From positions 9,104,415 to 9,168,414 of the forward strand of contig JAKSZU010000008.1 of the NCBI GenBank assembly GCA_026018925.1: a stretch of DNA of 64,000 bases, read 5' to 3'. The translations under genes and the position numbers were made by a program. The notes under the pieces are model-generated. The model was not told the origin of the DNA. It did no database searches and was given only the letters and a program-made list of their open reading frames with translations. Origin of the DNA: Tupaia tana. Lineage: Eukaryota; Chordata; Mammalia; Scandentia; Tupaiidae. Positions 23,175 through 33,418 of this stretch are shown here, piece by piece (within the stretch, counting starts at the first letter, position 1; each line of letters opens with the position of its first letter).

Positions 23175-23350
23175 AAAACCCCAGAACAATATTGAATAGA
23201 ACTGATGTGAGCAGACATCTTTATCTTATTCCTGATCATCTTAAGGGGAAAGTTTTTAGTTTTTCCACTATGCTGTTTGCTACAGGTTTTTATTAAATGT
23301 CTTTTATTATATTGAAGAATTTTTATTTTATTCCTAGGTTGTCAAGTTTT
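23175..23350 (-). mobile_element. L1 ORF2 fragment
   Basis: AACAATATTGAATAGAACTG, GAGCAGACATCTTTATCTTA, TTCCTGATCATCTTAAGGGG follow the antisense of the ORF2 RT-domain end. Compare GAAAGAAGACATCCTTGTCT at 19301. Confidence 0.75.
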
Positions 23351-23448
23351 TGGTCAGCTTGTTTTCATTGCTACTGTTGCTTTATAGCCAGGAAAAGCTA
23401 TCCAATTATGTCATGCCTTTTTATGGACACTGGGTTGACCATATTTAT

Positions 23449-23713
23449 TTATTTTTTTTTTTGAGAGGTTTTTGCTATAGGGCGCGTGCACTTGCCAGAC
23501 AGACAGAGAGACACAGAGAGACAGAAAGCGAGAAATCACCCCCCAGAGGGGATGGCCACGCCGCAATCCCTTCTCCTCCATTCTCCTCTCGGGATCTTGG
23601 GCACGCACGCACACGCGCCCGGTGTGAGTTTTAAGTCACCGGGTCCAGGACGCGAACCATGGTCGACTATATGGGAGTCCAGCGACATAGCCATTACGCT
23701 AACTGCTGGTCCC
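23449..23713 (-). mobile_element. Fam1 SINE, young, GCG-type
   Basis: CpG-rich. B box RC GGACGCGAACC. TSD about ACCATAT (23438-23444 / 23714-23720), extendable with mismatches. Landmarks CTATAGGGCGCGTGCACTTG and ACGCACACGCGCCCGGTG intact. Confidence 0.94.
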
Positions 23714-23720
23714 ACCATAT

Positions 23721-24041
23721 ATGTTTTAGACAGTTTGGGATGTTGTACCATAGACTAGGTGGTTGAAACAACATACATTTATTTCTTGCAGTTCTGGAGG
23801 CTGGAAGTCCAAGATCAAGGCACTGGTAGATCCAGATTTTGGTGAGGGTACTCCTCCTAGTTTTCAGTCCATCTACTTGTTTTATCCTCCCATGCTGTGG
23901 GGGCAGGGCGGAGAGACAAGCTCTCTCTTATATTTTCTCATAAGGATATTTGTCCTGTTAGAGCAGGCAGGATCTGACCATTATGACCTCACCCAGTCAC
24001 CAAATACAGACACACTGGGCATCAAGGCTTCAACATATAAA
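23721..24041 (-). mobile_element. MaLR-type LTR fragment
   Basis: Plus strand: CCATAGACTAGGTGGTTGAA, CAGTTCTGGAGGCTGGAAGT, CCAAGATCAAGGCACTGG, ATGACCTCACCCAGTCACC, GGCTTCAACATATAAATT. This is the antisense of the MLT1/MST 3' half, which the copy at 4505-5205 shows in sense. Confidence 0.75.
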
Positions 24042-24246
24042 TTGTGTGTGTGTGTGTGTGTGTGTGCGTGTGGTATTATTTTAGACAAGATTTTCCTATG
24101 TCAGGATCTTCCTGCCTATCTCCTGAGTAGCTGAGACTACAGACATATACAAATGAGCCTGACTTTTTTGGGAGGCTGGGAATGAGCCTGGGTCTGCTAT
24201 GTGGCCTTAGCCTACCAAGCAGTGTTTGCTATCATGGCCGGTCTTC
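24042..24246 (-). mobile_element. tRNA-7SL chimeric SINE relic with (TG)n
   Basis: A (TG)n run (24042-24071) is followed on the plus strand by CTGAGTAGCTGAGACTACAG, the antisense of a 7SL/Alu-type monomer. Then AATGAGCCTGGGTCTGCTAT and CCTACCAAGCAGTGTTTGCT, the antisense of a tRNA-like head (compare GCTTGCCTAGCAAG of ID-type tRNA SINEs). In sense order, tRNA head then 7SL body. Resembles fused tRNA/7SL SINEs of tree shrews or rodents; old and single here. Confidence 0.6.
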
Positions 24247-24359
24247 AACATATAAATTCAGAGGGCACACAGTTCAGTGTACAGCAATTGATGGTTTTGT
24301 TGATTTTTCTGTATTGTCTTGACTCATTTACTTTTATGTATACTTATTTCATATACATT

Positions 24360-24556
24360 TTAAAAGTTTGTTTACTCCTTCCATGATGAAAGAGATAGAA
24401 AAACAGGCACCCCCACAGGGCCGTGATGCTGCGATCCACCTCAGCCCCAGCCAGTGTTGGATTGTGGGCACACGCATGCCTAGCATCCTCAGGGAGGTCT
24501 CTGGATGAAAGCCCAGAGCCCTCCTATGGGTCAGCCTTATAGACGTGCTACTCCAT
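24360..24556 (-). mobile_element. Fam2 SINE
   Basis: CCGTGATGCTGCGATCCACC, TCAGCCCCAGCCAGTG, CTAGCATCCTCAGGGAGGTC, CTGGATGAAAGCCCAGAGCC. One of the best-preserved bodies of the family; the head end is degraded (GCTACTCCATCTCAGG). Confidence 0.78.
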
Positions 24557-25012
24557 CTCAGGAAAATTAGGTGATAATGATATACTCATTCATGGACCAT
24601 ACACTCAAATTTGTAACATGAGTGAGTGGATCAGACCCATGACAAAGTTTTGGTATAGTAAAGAGACATCTCACGTCATGACAGGGATGTCCAGAGGAGC
24701 TGGGAATTAAGGATGCACTGAGAGACCAGTAGGGTTAAGAAGTTGAGGGTGATCAGGGAAATCTGTCAGGAGGAAATGATAATTGAGCTGAATTTTAAAA
24801 GTTCAAGTACATCTTAACTACCTAAAAAGATTAGGAAGGGCAAGATTATTCCAGCAGGGAGGAGGTGCAGATAAGCCCTGAGAAATCAGGAAAGAAGCTT
24901 CATCCACGCTGGAACCTCCAAGCAAAGGTTCTTAGGGAGCAGAGTTGTCTCTGTACAATGATTGGATTAATTGTACCTTTTTCTTTAGGCACATCTTTTC
25001 TTCTTCGTCTTC
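24557..25012. other. Non-coding, possibly ancient repeat
   Basis: No gene. GATTATTCCAGCAGGGAGGA and AGAAATCAGGAAAGAAGC have the feel of an old interspersed repeat that I cannot name. Confidence 0.35.
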
Positions 25013-25262
25013 TTTTTTTAAAAAATTTATTACTTACTTATCTTTTCCATGAGTGAGCAAGACAGAGAAAGAGATAGAGAGAGACAGCACCTATCAAGTC
25101 CTGATTCTGTGATCCACCCCCAACCTCAGCCATCCTGTGTGATGGGCACCATGGGCCTGGTGTTCTCAGAAAGTTCTCTGATGTAAACCCAGAATTCCCT
25201 CATGTGGGTTAGCCTTGCGGAGAGTCACAATTTACTTTTGTACCACTGTCTGACTCTGCTTT
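25013..25262 (-). mobile_element. Fam2 SINE, full length
   Basis: Tail AAAAAATTTATTACTTACTT, CCATGAGTGAGCAAGACAG, CTGTGATCCACCCCCAACC, CTGGTGTTCTCAGAAAGTTC, CCCTCATGTGGGTTAGCC, and head ACCACTGTCTGACTCTGC. A useful reference copy for a Fam2 consensus. Confidence 0.82.
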
Positions 25263-25654
25263 TTAAAGCCTTGATCTTGGTTTAGCTGGATTGTCATTTT
25301 TTTTTTTTAAGAAAAATTGTGTGAATTTAGGTTTTAAGTTCTTTTTCTTTAGGTCCTAATACCATCACCAAGGTGCTGTCATTCAGATAGAGTCACCTTA
25401 CCAAGGGACCTAATCAGGTCATTAAATCAATAGACTTGGCATATCAAATTGTGTTTCAGAGCATGAGCGGTCAGGTGGTGTGATCACACTAAATTTGACA
25501 TTTAGACCAGTCAATTAATTAATGGAAAAAGCAGAAACAAGTGTTTTGAGTAAAGGGCAATATGCTTTCTGTCTTCCTAAGCAGAAGAATATTCTATTTA
25601 TATGTGGCCAGTAAATTGGTAACCAATTATATATACATATATAAGCAAAAGATA
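25263..25654. other. Non-coding; weak LTR-like phrases
   Basis: TAATACCATCACCAAGGTGC and CCAAGGGACCTAATCAGGTC near 25355-25425 faintly resemble MaLR LTR sequence; too diverged to call. No gene. Confidence 0.35.
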
Positions 25655-25810
25655 AGATCAGTTGGTGGCATGGTGGGTAAGGCGACTGGATCCCACAAGG
25701 CTACCTGTGCTGTTGGAGTCCCAGACTTGGAGGACTGAAAAAGCCTGGGCACATGTGTGTGTATTCAAAATCTTGAAAGGAGAATGGAGTAGAAGGGATT
25801 ATAGTGTGAT
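25655..25810 (+). mobile_element. Fam1 SINE, 3'-truncated
   Basis: Head GGTGGCATGGTGGGTAAGGC, B box GTTGGAGTCCC, then GAATGGAGTAGAAGGGATTA. It stops after TAGTGTGATTGAAG without the CT tract or A tail, so a later deletion removed its 3' part. Confidence 0.75.
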
Positions 25811-25968
25811 TGAAGTTAAGAGACGTCATAACTCTTGAAATACGCATCAAAACCTGAAAGTAATTTCTAGTATAAATTAAACATTTTTCTAAAGTATATC
25901 AAATTAAATACATTTATATTTATAGTAGAAACATTTTTTATCCAAACATACTTACCTTATTACTGAGC

Positions 25969-26194
25969 TTTTTTTTGTTTTTGGAGGGTATGCACTTGCC
26001 ACAAAGAGAAAGAGAAGGAGAGGACACGAGAAAGCACTGCCCATGGGTGATGTTCAGGCTGCAGTCCCTTCTCCATCTTTCCCACCTTTTGAGATTTGAA
26101 GCATGCATGCACGTGTGCCCAGCGTGTTTCACACTGGTGAGTCCATGACTTAAAATGCACTGCCAGCCATTACCTACCACACCACTGGCTGGCC
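25969..26194 (-). mobile_element. Fam1 SINE, old
   Basis: GGAGGGTATGCACTTGCCAC, CACTGCCCATGGGTGATG, GCAGTCCCTTCTCCATC, ATGCACGTGTGCCCAGCGTG, and head end CACCACTGGCTGGCC. Confidence 0.82.
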
Positions 26195-26864
26195 TACTGC
26201 TTGTCTTCTTGATGCTCACTTAAAATTTTCCCCTACGCATGGTGCTCACTTCTCAATTTTTTGTTAGGCCTGTGGAATTAGTGTGGAAGGAAGCCAGAAT
26301 GATCGATTCCAAGAATTTTCTTACTACGTTTCCAGATCTCCAGAAAGACGTAAAAGTCATTCCTCATTGGGTCTGAGGATTGTATTTAAGAGTAAGTGGA
26401 CCAGAAAAGAAATTATTGCCAAAAAAAAAAGATGACTTTACCAAGCCAGATCAGCATTCATACTCATCGATGCACTGACGTTTGTGACACTCGTGGGCAC
26501 GTCTTTCCCTCCTGAGCCGTGGCATGACCTCGCCGGGAAAGAAGTCTGACTCCTGGAATCTCAGTGGTAGAAGGGTTTTTTTCTGTTTTTGATTTTGTTT
26601 CATTTGAGTTTGGCTTTAATACTTAAATAAAGTGTAATGTTTAAGGTAGTATGACCACACATAGCGACTTGTGATCAAAACTATTGTTTTTTATCACTTT
26701 GTTTCCATCCTTCCTCACGAATGCAGATGGACACACAGTGGCCCAGGACCCAGTTCTTATAGCTAACTCTCCCTTTCTGTCACATTTGTCATTCCATCTG
26801 AAACAGTATACTGAAATGTTGAAAAATGTGTTTATATGATAGTATTTTAAATTTCACAGAATTA
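26195..26864. other. Unique non-coding sequence
   Basis: Nothing recognised. Isolated CpGs survive at 26330-26540, which is mildly unusual for neutral mammalian DNA. Confidence 0.45.
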
Positions 26865-26875
26865 GTGCTTTCCAG

Positions 26876-27117
26876 GGGCCACAGTGGTTAAGGAGCTAGG
26901 CACTCCCACGTGGCTAGATGTGGTTCTAGTCCCAGACCTGGCAGCTTGAAACACACACCAGGTACATGTGCTTGTGTGTCCAAAAATCCCAAGAGGAGAA
27001 GGGATCGAGAGGCATGGTCATTATCCCTGGGGTGTCGTTTCTCACTTTCTGTCTCTCTGTCTCTCTGGCAAGTACATGCACTCTCTAGCATAAATCTCTC
27101 CAAAAAAGAAATAAATA
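26876..27117 (+). mobile_element. Fam1 SINE, 5' end slightly trimmed
   Basis: Begins GGGGCCACAGTGGTTAAGGA, lacking the AGCAGGTGG part of the head, then CATGTGCTTGTGTGTCC, GGAGAAGGGATCGAGAGG, CT tract and ATAAATA tail. TSD about GTGCTTTCCAG / GTGCCTTTCAG at 26865-26875 and 27119-27129. Confidence 0.87.
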
Positions 27118-27129
27118 CGTGCCTTTCAG

Positions 27130-27834
27130 CCAGCAGGTTCTTGTTTCTTAAGAATGAAATACAAAGTCTGTACTTGCAAGGCATTATGATTCCCCTTGTC
27201 TAGAAACAGCTGCATCAGACTACATGGTCTCTACTTGTCTTTTCTATTCTAAAATTCCACAGTTTTTCTGGCTATATCCAAGTATTTCCCTAGTGAAGAA
27301 CTATGATTTATATTATAGTGCTTACTGATCATTGATAGATGCAGACTTTGAGTCGTGGGGCTGATGGATACCCTATAGCTTCCAGTGTTACTTCTGCCTT
27401 GACCACCAGCTCAGGTGGAGTGTCCCACTGAGGATGTTTTCATTTGCTAACGACATTTTCACTGTAAGAAGAAGAGTCATCTCTAAGAAGATGCCTTAGG
27501 TATTTCTGTCTGAATCCTTGAGCAATGTTCTTTATTGATCTGTTTCTAATTTTAGATCACTAGGTAGTGACACTTGTCACTTGGACACAAATGATCCAGG
27601 TAAGTTCCAGAAGTGACCTATAGGAGGATAGGTAGTCCATCAACAGGGTTATGAGGTCATGGTCAAGCGACTAAGTTTTGTGGATTTCAGAATTTCTTTT
27701 TACAAGCAGAATTTGATTTAAAGTATTTTATATGTGAGTCTCAAATTCCCAATGTTGTGAGGCCTTCGTTTGGGTGGGCATGTGCTTTATTTTATTGTGT
27801 AATATAAGTACTCTACTCTTTCCTTTGATCATTA
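27130..27834. other. Unique non-coding sequence
   Basis: No gene or repeat recognised. Confidence 0.5.
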
Positions 27835-27835
27835 T

Positions 27836-28070
27836 TAATGATAGAGAATATACACATGCCGGTGACAGTGTGTGTGAGAGCGCGAGAGCAGCACCCTGAG
27901 GGGTCTGGTAATGCTGTGATCTCCTCTGCCCAGTCCTCCAGCCCTGTGGGTACTGGGCACTCATGCACATGCCTGGTGTATTTCAGGCCGATTGGACTGG
28001 GGATTCAAACTATGGTCACTACACAAGATCTAGCTTCTTTTGAGCAGCACATTTCCACTGAGCTGGCCCA
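27836..28070 (-). mobile_element. Fam1-like SINE, old
   Basis: ACACATGCCGGTGACAGTG, GCAGCACCCTGAGGGGTCTG, AATGCTGTGATCTCCTCTGC, GCACATGCCTGGTGTATTTC, ATTCAAACTATGGTC, head end GAGCTGGCCC. Intermediate between Fam1 and Fam2 in wording, so possibly an ancestor of both. Confidence 0.72.
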
Positions 28071-28093
28071 ACATTTTAATTAATTAATTAATG

Positions 28094-28595
28094 TTTTATT
28101 GTGTGTACTCACCAGAGAAAGAGACAAAGGGGAGTGGTCATCCAATTGGCTATAGTCATGCTGCCATTCCATTTCCATTTCTTCATCCTGCCAGGACGTG
28201 GGGCACACACATACATATGCTTGGCACGTTTTTCAAGCCAGCCGGGGCTGGAATTTGAGCTGTGATTGGCCATGTGGGATCTGGTTCCTTTTTTTTTTTT
28301 TTTGAGAGGTTTTTGCTGTAGGGCGTGTGCACTCGCCTGAGAGACAGAGAGAGACAGAGAGATAGAAAGTGAGAAATCACCCCCCAGGGGGGATAGCCAC
28401 GCTGTAATCCCTTCTCCTCCATTCTCCTCTCGGGATCTTGGGCATGCATGCACACGTGCCCTGCGTGAGTTTAAGCCACTGGGTCCGGGATGTGAACCAC
28501 TGTCGACTACGTGGGAGTCCAGCGACATAGCCATTACGCTAACTACTGGTCCCGGGATCTGGCTCCTTTAACCACTAGGCTATGGGTCCAGACCC
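28094..28595 (-). mobile_element. Old Fam1 SINE split by a younger one
   Basis: Body at 28094-28275 (GTACTCACCAGAGAAAGAGA, CACACATACATATGCTTGGC). The head resumes after the nested SINE as CTTTAACCACTAGGCTATGG (28566-28595). Together they make one normal-length SINE. Confidence 0.85.
28291..28553 (-). mobile_element. Fam1 SINE nested in an older SINE
   Basis: TSD GGGATCTGGTTCCTT / GGGATCTGGCTCCTT (14/15) at 28276-28290 and 28554-28568 proves insertion into the older element. Full length, with intact C6/G6 block. Confidence 0.96.
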
Positions 28596-28944
28596 ACTTT
28601 ATTTTTTAAATGTTTTTCAGTGACTGAAAGGAATAGGAAGGTCAGAACATACAGCTGACAATTACGGCAAAGAAAAAACAGCTCAGGGCTTCCACAAGCA
28701 GTATCATGTTTTAGTGAAATAAATGTTAATCTTAATAAAAGGGAGTTTTGTTAAAACTTGAAGTGTGATTGGTAATGCTAAGCTTGCACTCACTCTAAAG
28801 TGTCCTTCTAGAGCCAGACATTCGCGGTGGCATGAACAGTTGCAGTTGTGAGCACTCGAACACTTACGAGGTAGGGCTGATGTCGGTGTCCTGTACGCAC
28901 CTGCTCCTACCTCCTCACAGAGGCCCTGGAAGGTAGGCATTAGC
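28596..28944. other. Unique non-coding sequence
   Basis: No gene. Contains several CpGs around 28820-28890; nothing else to report. Confidence 0.45.
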
Positions 28945-28958
28945 ACTGACTCTTTCTT

Positions 28959-29204
28959 TTTTTTTGGAGAGGTTTTCACTATAGGGCACATGTGCTGGCC
29001 AGAGAGACAGAGAGACAGAAAGCGAGAAATCACCACCCAGGACGGCCACACCACAATCCCTTCTCCTCCATTCTTCTCTCGGGATCTTGGGCACACACGC
29101 ATATGCGCCCGGCATGAGTTTAAGCCACCAGGTCCAGGACTCGAACCGCGGTCAACTACATGGGAGTCCAGTGACATAGTCATTACGCTAACTGCTGGTC
29201 CTGT
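28959..29204 (-). mobile_element. Fam1 SINE, young
   Basis: TSD ACTGACTCTTTCTT / ACTGATTCTTTCTT (13/14) at 28945-28958 and 29205-29218. GAG-type B box (RC GGACTCGAACCGCGG). It has lost the C6-T-G6 block: ATCACCACCCAGGACGGCC replaces ATCACCCCCCAGGGGGGATGGCC, so the apex of the putative hairpin is deleted here. Confidence 0.95.
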
Positions 29205-29218
29205 ACTGATTCTTTCTT

Positions 29219-30349
29219 AATACAAGATAATAGAGGCTGAGGGCCATTGGGTAAATTCCACAGAGTTCAAGTGGTCAGTGGTGGGCAAAGGCAGCCCAAG
29301 TCTTTCTTACAGCAAAGTGGGTAATAATAGCTCGACCACTTTCAGGTTTTCTACTTTTACAGAGGTGGAAAGTACCAGAAAGCCATGTTAGTAGACCTAT
29401 GGGAAGATTGTCTGTGATAAAAAAATTTGCTTTTCATTGAGAATGACCCAGATTTCCCTTCTCATGCTCTTTTGACCATACTCGTTCTGCTCAAGGCAAC
29501 CGCTATTTCTTTAGTTTGCCTAAAGCCAGGTGTGATTTCATCACGCCGGGCTTATGGGAAGTCACCACCTTAGTCAGTTCCCTTCACACGCACGTGCACA
29601 TATGCACCCCTCGCCTTCACCCTTGGGGCCTCTCAAAGCATGACAGCTGGAAATGGCAATGACACAACTGAGTACCTTGATCATTAGGAGGATTTACCCC
29701 CAGGATCATGTGTGTCATCAAATCATACGATAAAATTGAAGACGTGAAAGCCCAGGCTTTGTTGTCACTCACTCTCTCACTGAAAATGAAACCTGACCAT
29801 GTGAGGGAGTCTGTGAGACCCATGTAGGTGTGTGTCAGTTGGCAGGGAGTTTATTTTGTGGTGACTTCTGCAGTCAACACCTCATGGTAGGCGCTGTTCC
29901 TAAAGCATGCCTCCCTGTGGTTCTTCTTGCCACAAGGGAAAAAAGGCCCACAGATGGACTGAGGGGAAAAGTGAATAAGGCATTTTCAGATTTTTTGATT
30001 TTGGCTTGTATTTCCTTTCTTCTGACTTGTGGGCAGGTTTTTTTCATTTTTGTCTTGTTCTACTGGCATTCAAATATATTTCAGGAACTTACTTGTTCAA
30101 GGAATCAGAATTACTCTTGGTAATTCTTTTCAGCATATGTCGTAAATTCTCTGGTAACTGTCAGAAAAAAAGGTCACCAGATATTTTGGCTTACGACAGT
30201 CTCATGTTTCCATACCTTTTCTTCCCACTCTCTCGGTGCAACCACAGACCCTTATTTGTCTAGGTTGAACACATCATCCGTCCTCCCCAGTCTACACTTC
30301 TCTTGATGTTCCCATCCTCCTTCATTTCTTTCCCACTTCCTAAAAGTAA
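29219..30349. other. Unique non-coding sequence
   Basis: No gene. The segment 29240-29305 (AGTTCAAGTGGTCAGTGGTG, AAGGCAGCCCAAGTCTTTCT) may be an antisense MIR remnant, too weak to call. Confidence 0.45.
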
Positions 30350-30359
30350 GACCTTGTAG

Positions 30360-30622
30360 GAGGCATAGTGGCTAAGGTTAGTGACTAAGGTGTTAGACTC
30401 CCACGTGGACAACCTTGGTTCACGCCCAGACCCAGTGGCTTAAAAATCATGCTGGGCCCACATACATGAGTATGCATGTACAAAATCCCAAGAGGAGAAT
30501 GGAGGAGAAGGGATTGCAACATGACCATTTTCTCTGTGGGAGAGTGGTTTCTCACTTTCCCTCTCTTTGGTGAGCACCACCTATGGCAAGCCCTCCCACC
30601 ACCTTCCGAAACAAAAGAGCTG
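30360..30622 (+). mobile_element. Fam1 SINE, old, scrambled head
   Basis: Perfect 10-bp TSD GACCTTGTAG at 30350-30359 and 30623-30632. The head carries a small duplication (GGCTAAGGTTAGTGACTAAGG). The tail is GC-containing (CCCTCCCACCACCTTCCG) instead of poly(A). Confidence 0.85.
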
Positions 30623-30767
30623 GACCTTGTAGTTCTGTGTCTCCTCCCAACACAACAGTTAAGAACACGGACCTCACAGAGAACTTAGCTTCCATTCAAT
30701 CCCGGCTCTACCTCATTAAACCACTCTGTGCTGTGTTTTGTTGTTGTTTTAAATTTGTAAAACAGAG

Positions 30768-31034
30768 GGAACCAGCACTTGGCATAATGGCTATATTGCT
30801 GGGCTCCCATGTAGCCAACCAAGATTCGAGTCCTGGACCCGGTGGCTTAAACTCATGCCGGATGCATGTGCGTGTGTGCCCAAGATCCCAAGAGAAGAAT
30901 GGAGGAGAAGGGATTGCAGCGTGGCCATCCCCCCGGGGGAGGGGTGCGATTTCTCACTTTCTGTCTCTCTGTCTTTCTGTCTTTCTGGTGAGCAAACACG
31001 CCCTACAGCAAAAACCTCTCAAAAAACAAAAAAG
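30768..31034 (+). mobile_element. Fam1 SINE, full length
   Basis: GGGAACCAGCACTTGGCATA, GATTCGAGTCCTGGACCCGG, then a C4-CGGGGGAGGGG version of the C6-T-G6 block, CT tract, and CCTACAGCAAAAACCTCTC tail. No clear TSD. Confidence 0.92.
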
Positions 31035-31105
31035 TTGTCACCTTGCCTGAGGTCACACATACTTCATAAGTCAAAAAGAAATTGCCCTCTTAAAGATAAT
31101 ATGTT

Positions 31106-31362
31106 AGGACCAGCAGTTAGCGTAATGGCTATGTCGCTGGACTCCCATGTAGTCGACCGCTGTTCGAGTCCTGGACCCAGTGGCTTAAACTCACGCTGGG
31201 CGTGTGTGTGTGAGTTTAAGCCAAGATCCTGAGAGGAGAATGGAGAAGGGATTGTGGTGTGGCCGTCCCCCTGGAGGGTGATATCTCGCTTTCTGTCTCT
31301 GTCTCTGTCTGTCTGGCAAGCACACGTGCTCTATGGCAAAAACCTCTCAAAAAAAAGTAATA
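31106..31362 (+). mobile_element. Fam1 SINE with altered centre
   Basis: TSD TAATATGTT at 31097-31105 and 31364-31372. After GGGCGTGTGTGTGTG the text GAGTTTAAGCCAAGATCC appears where GCCCAAGATCC is expected, a duplicated or gene-converted piece of the upstream TTTAAGC motif. GAG-type B box intact. Confidence 0.93.
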
Positions 31363-31372
31363 GTAATATGTT

Positions 31373-32210
31373 GCCTATAAGACAGGTGGTATATGTGGGC
31401 AGTTCCTTTCTTGGTGTGCTATAACTGATTTGAGTTAACATCAAGGGTATCAAGGAATGCTTAGTGAAAAACAGACTGACCAACTTAGGACAGTTCAGTA
31501 GGTGAGACTGTTCAAAGCACAAATGCTGCTTTCTTCCCCTTTCCTAACTTGACAGACACCTCTCCAGAAGCAGTAGTTTACTCCAGGAGTCCTTCTCCCA
31601 GCCTGAGAGTCACAGCTGTAAATAAAATATGCAAGTGAGCACTAACCCAAGGAGGCCAATTCAAATGACAGCTTCAGGACCCAGAGGGCACTGTCAGGAA
31701 AGGAGGCTCCAGCTGCGAAATGTTGACAAAAACATTCCAGTAATGTTTCCTTATTTCCCGTGTCTATGCACATACGCACGTTCGCTTAGCTCTGAATTTC
31801 TCTGCGCTCTCTGGCTGATTTGGAATTGTGTCCGGTGTAAGCATATCCACCCTAGGATATTAACCCTTCCAGATATCACTGAGGTGGGGGGGCCTGCAGC
31901 AGCGTACGGATGCATTTCCAAATCCTTCTCCTCCCAGACCTACCCAGCTGCCTGGTGGTTTCTGATGAAACAAACAACTGGAATCTGAAGATAGATTTTC
32001 GTTCAAAATTTGTAGTTCAGTGTAAGAAAAAAACCTTGACTTTTAAGCTGTCTCAGTTGATGGGTTTAAAATGCCATTTGATGGACTTTAAATTGTAATC
32101 TCCTGCTTGTGAACTTGAATCTCATAACACTGAAGTGACTCTGAGCTGATAGGTCAGGAGCTTTTAGAATTAGAGCTGCATTTTCAAGCTTGAGAAGCTA
32201 GAGGGACAGA
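31373..32210. other. Unique non-coding sequence
   Basis: No repeat recognised. A 119-codon plus-strand open frame (31629-31988) has no recognisable domain and no clear splice context; probably chance. Confidence 0.45.
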
Positions 32211-32360
32211 GGCCGGCAGGTAGCATGGTGGTCAAGGGTGCTGGACTCCCATATGGCCAACTACGGTTCAAGTCCTGGACCTGGTGGCTTGCTCACGTTC
32301 CCTCTCTCCTTCTCTGCCTTTCTCTGGTCAAACTGAAAAATAATAGTAATAATAAGTTTA
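32211..32360 (+). mobile_element. Short-form Fam1 SINE
   Basis: tRNA head GGCCGGCAGGTAGCATGGTG, B box GGTTCAAGTCC, GACCTGGTGGCTTG, then directly CTCACGTTCCCTCTCTCC and an AATAATAGTAATAAT tail. The roughly 110-bp central module is absent. Confidence 0.85.
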
Positions 32361-32529
32361 AATAAAATAGTTTCTTTTTTTTTTTCAAAAAAAAGAAGGA
32401 AACTAGAGGAAAACTGCCCTACGTGAGTGCTCTGGTCTAAAGTTCAAAAGAAGACAAGGGGGCTGTATGGAATTGGGCTCTCTTCTTCCTCAGTCATTAC
32501 CAAGATGTCAAAATAACCATTTTTCTTGA

Positions 32530-32790
32530 ACCAGCAGTTAGCGTAATGGCTATGTCACTGGACTCCCATGTAGCCGACTGCGGTTCGTGTCCCGGACCCG
32601 GTGGCTTAAAACTCACGCTGGGCGCGTGTGCGTGCGTGCCCAAGATCCCAAGAGGAGAGCGGAGGAGAAGGGATTGTGGCGTGGCCATCCCCCCTGGGGG
32701 GTGATTTCTTGCTTTCTGTCTCTCTGTCTCTCTCTGTCTGTCTGGCGAGCGCATGCACCCTATAGCGAAAACCTCTCAAAAAAAATAAAT
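32530..32790 (+). mobile_element. Fam1 SINE, very young
   Basis: Perfect 19-bp TSD AAATAACCATTTTTCTTGA at 32511-32529 and 32791-32809. GCG-type B box decayed to TTCGTGTCCC. The first G's of the head are missing (starts ACCAGCAG), a minor 5' truncation. Confidence 0.97.
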
Positions 32791-33057
32791 AAATAACCAT
32801 TTTTCTTGAGATAGTGACTAGACCTATCATTATTATCAGATTCAGATATGACAGGATAAAAAGCTAATTTTATTGAGTTCTTCCTTATTTAAGCACTTTG
32901 AATATATTGAGCACTTAATCTTTGAATCAATGATATCATTTAAATGCTATCACAGTCCTTCTTTAAATCAGGAACCTCAGCCACAATTAATTGAAGTATC
33001 TTACTCTTGCTGAAAAAATTAGACTAGAGAATTGAAAACCAGGTTTGTACCCCCTCT

Positions 33058-33163
33058 TCAAACTCAATCTTAACCTTAACCCTACATTTAAACACATTCC
33101 TAATCCTAACCTCAACCCAAACCCTAACCCTAATCCTAAACCTAAACCTAAATTTAAATACAA
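33058..33163. repeat. Degenerate interstitial telomere-like repeat
   Basis: Variants of CCCTAA (CCTAACC, CCTAATCC, CCTAAACC, CTTAACC) over about 100 bp; the best core is AACCCTAACCCTAATCC at 33119-33135. C-rich strand on plus. The repeat resumes briefly past the SINE (TCTAATCTTAACC at 33426). Confidence 0.8.
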
Positions 33164-33175
33164 CCCAAGCTCTAA

Positions 33176-33418
33176 GTTTTTTTTTTTTAAGAGAGGTTTT
33201 TGCTATAGGATGTGTGCTTGCAGAGAGACAGAATGCAAGAAATTGCTTCCCAGGGGGATAGCCAAGCCACATTCCCTTCTCCTCCACTCTCCTCTCTGGA
33301 TTTTGGGCATGCACCCACATGCACCCAGCATGAGTTTCAAGCCACTGGGTTCAGGACTCGAACTGTGGCTGAATATATGGGACTCCAGTGCCTTCACCAC
33401 TATGCCACCTTCTGGCCT
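33176..33418 (-). mobile_element. Fam1 SINE inside the telomere-like repeat
   Basis: Perfect 12-bp TSD CCCAAGCTCTAA at 33164-33175 and 33419-33430, made of degenerate telomeric sequence. The CT tract is shortened (only GAGAGACAGAATGCAAG). Confidence 0.93.

Noticed and set aside
28109..29183. Long minus-strand frames with the shared peptide MSLDSHVVDRGS
   Set aside because: The peptide is the translation of the SINE tRNA head and recurs at every young copy (for example 23536, 35319, 60532). It is repeat-derived, not a protein family.
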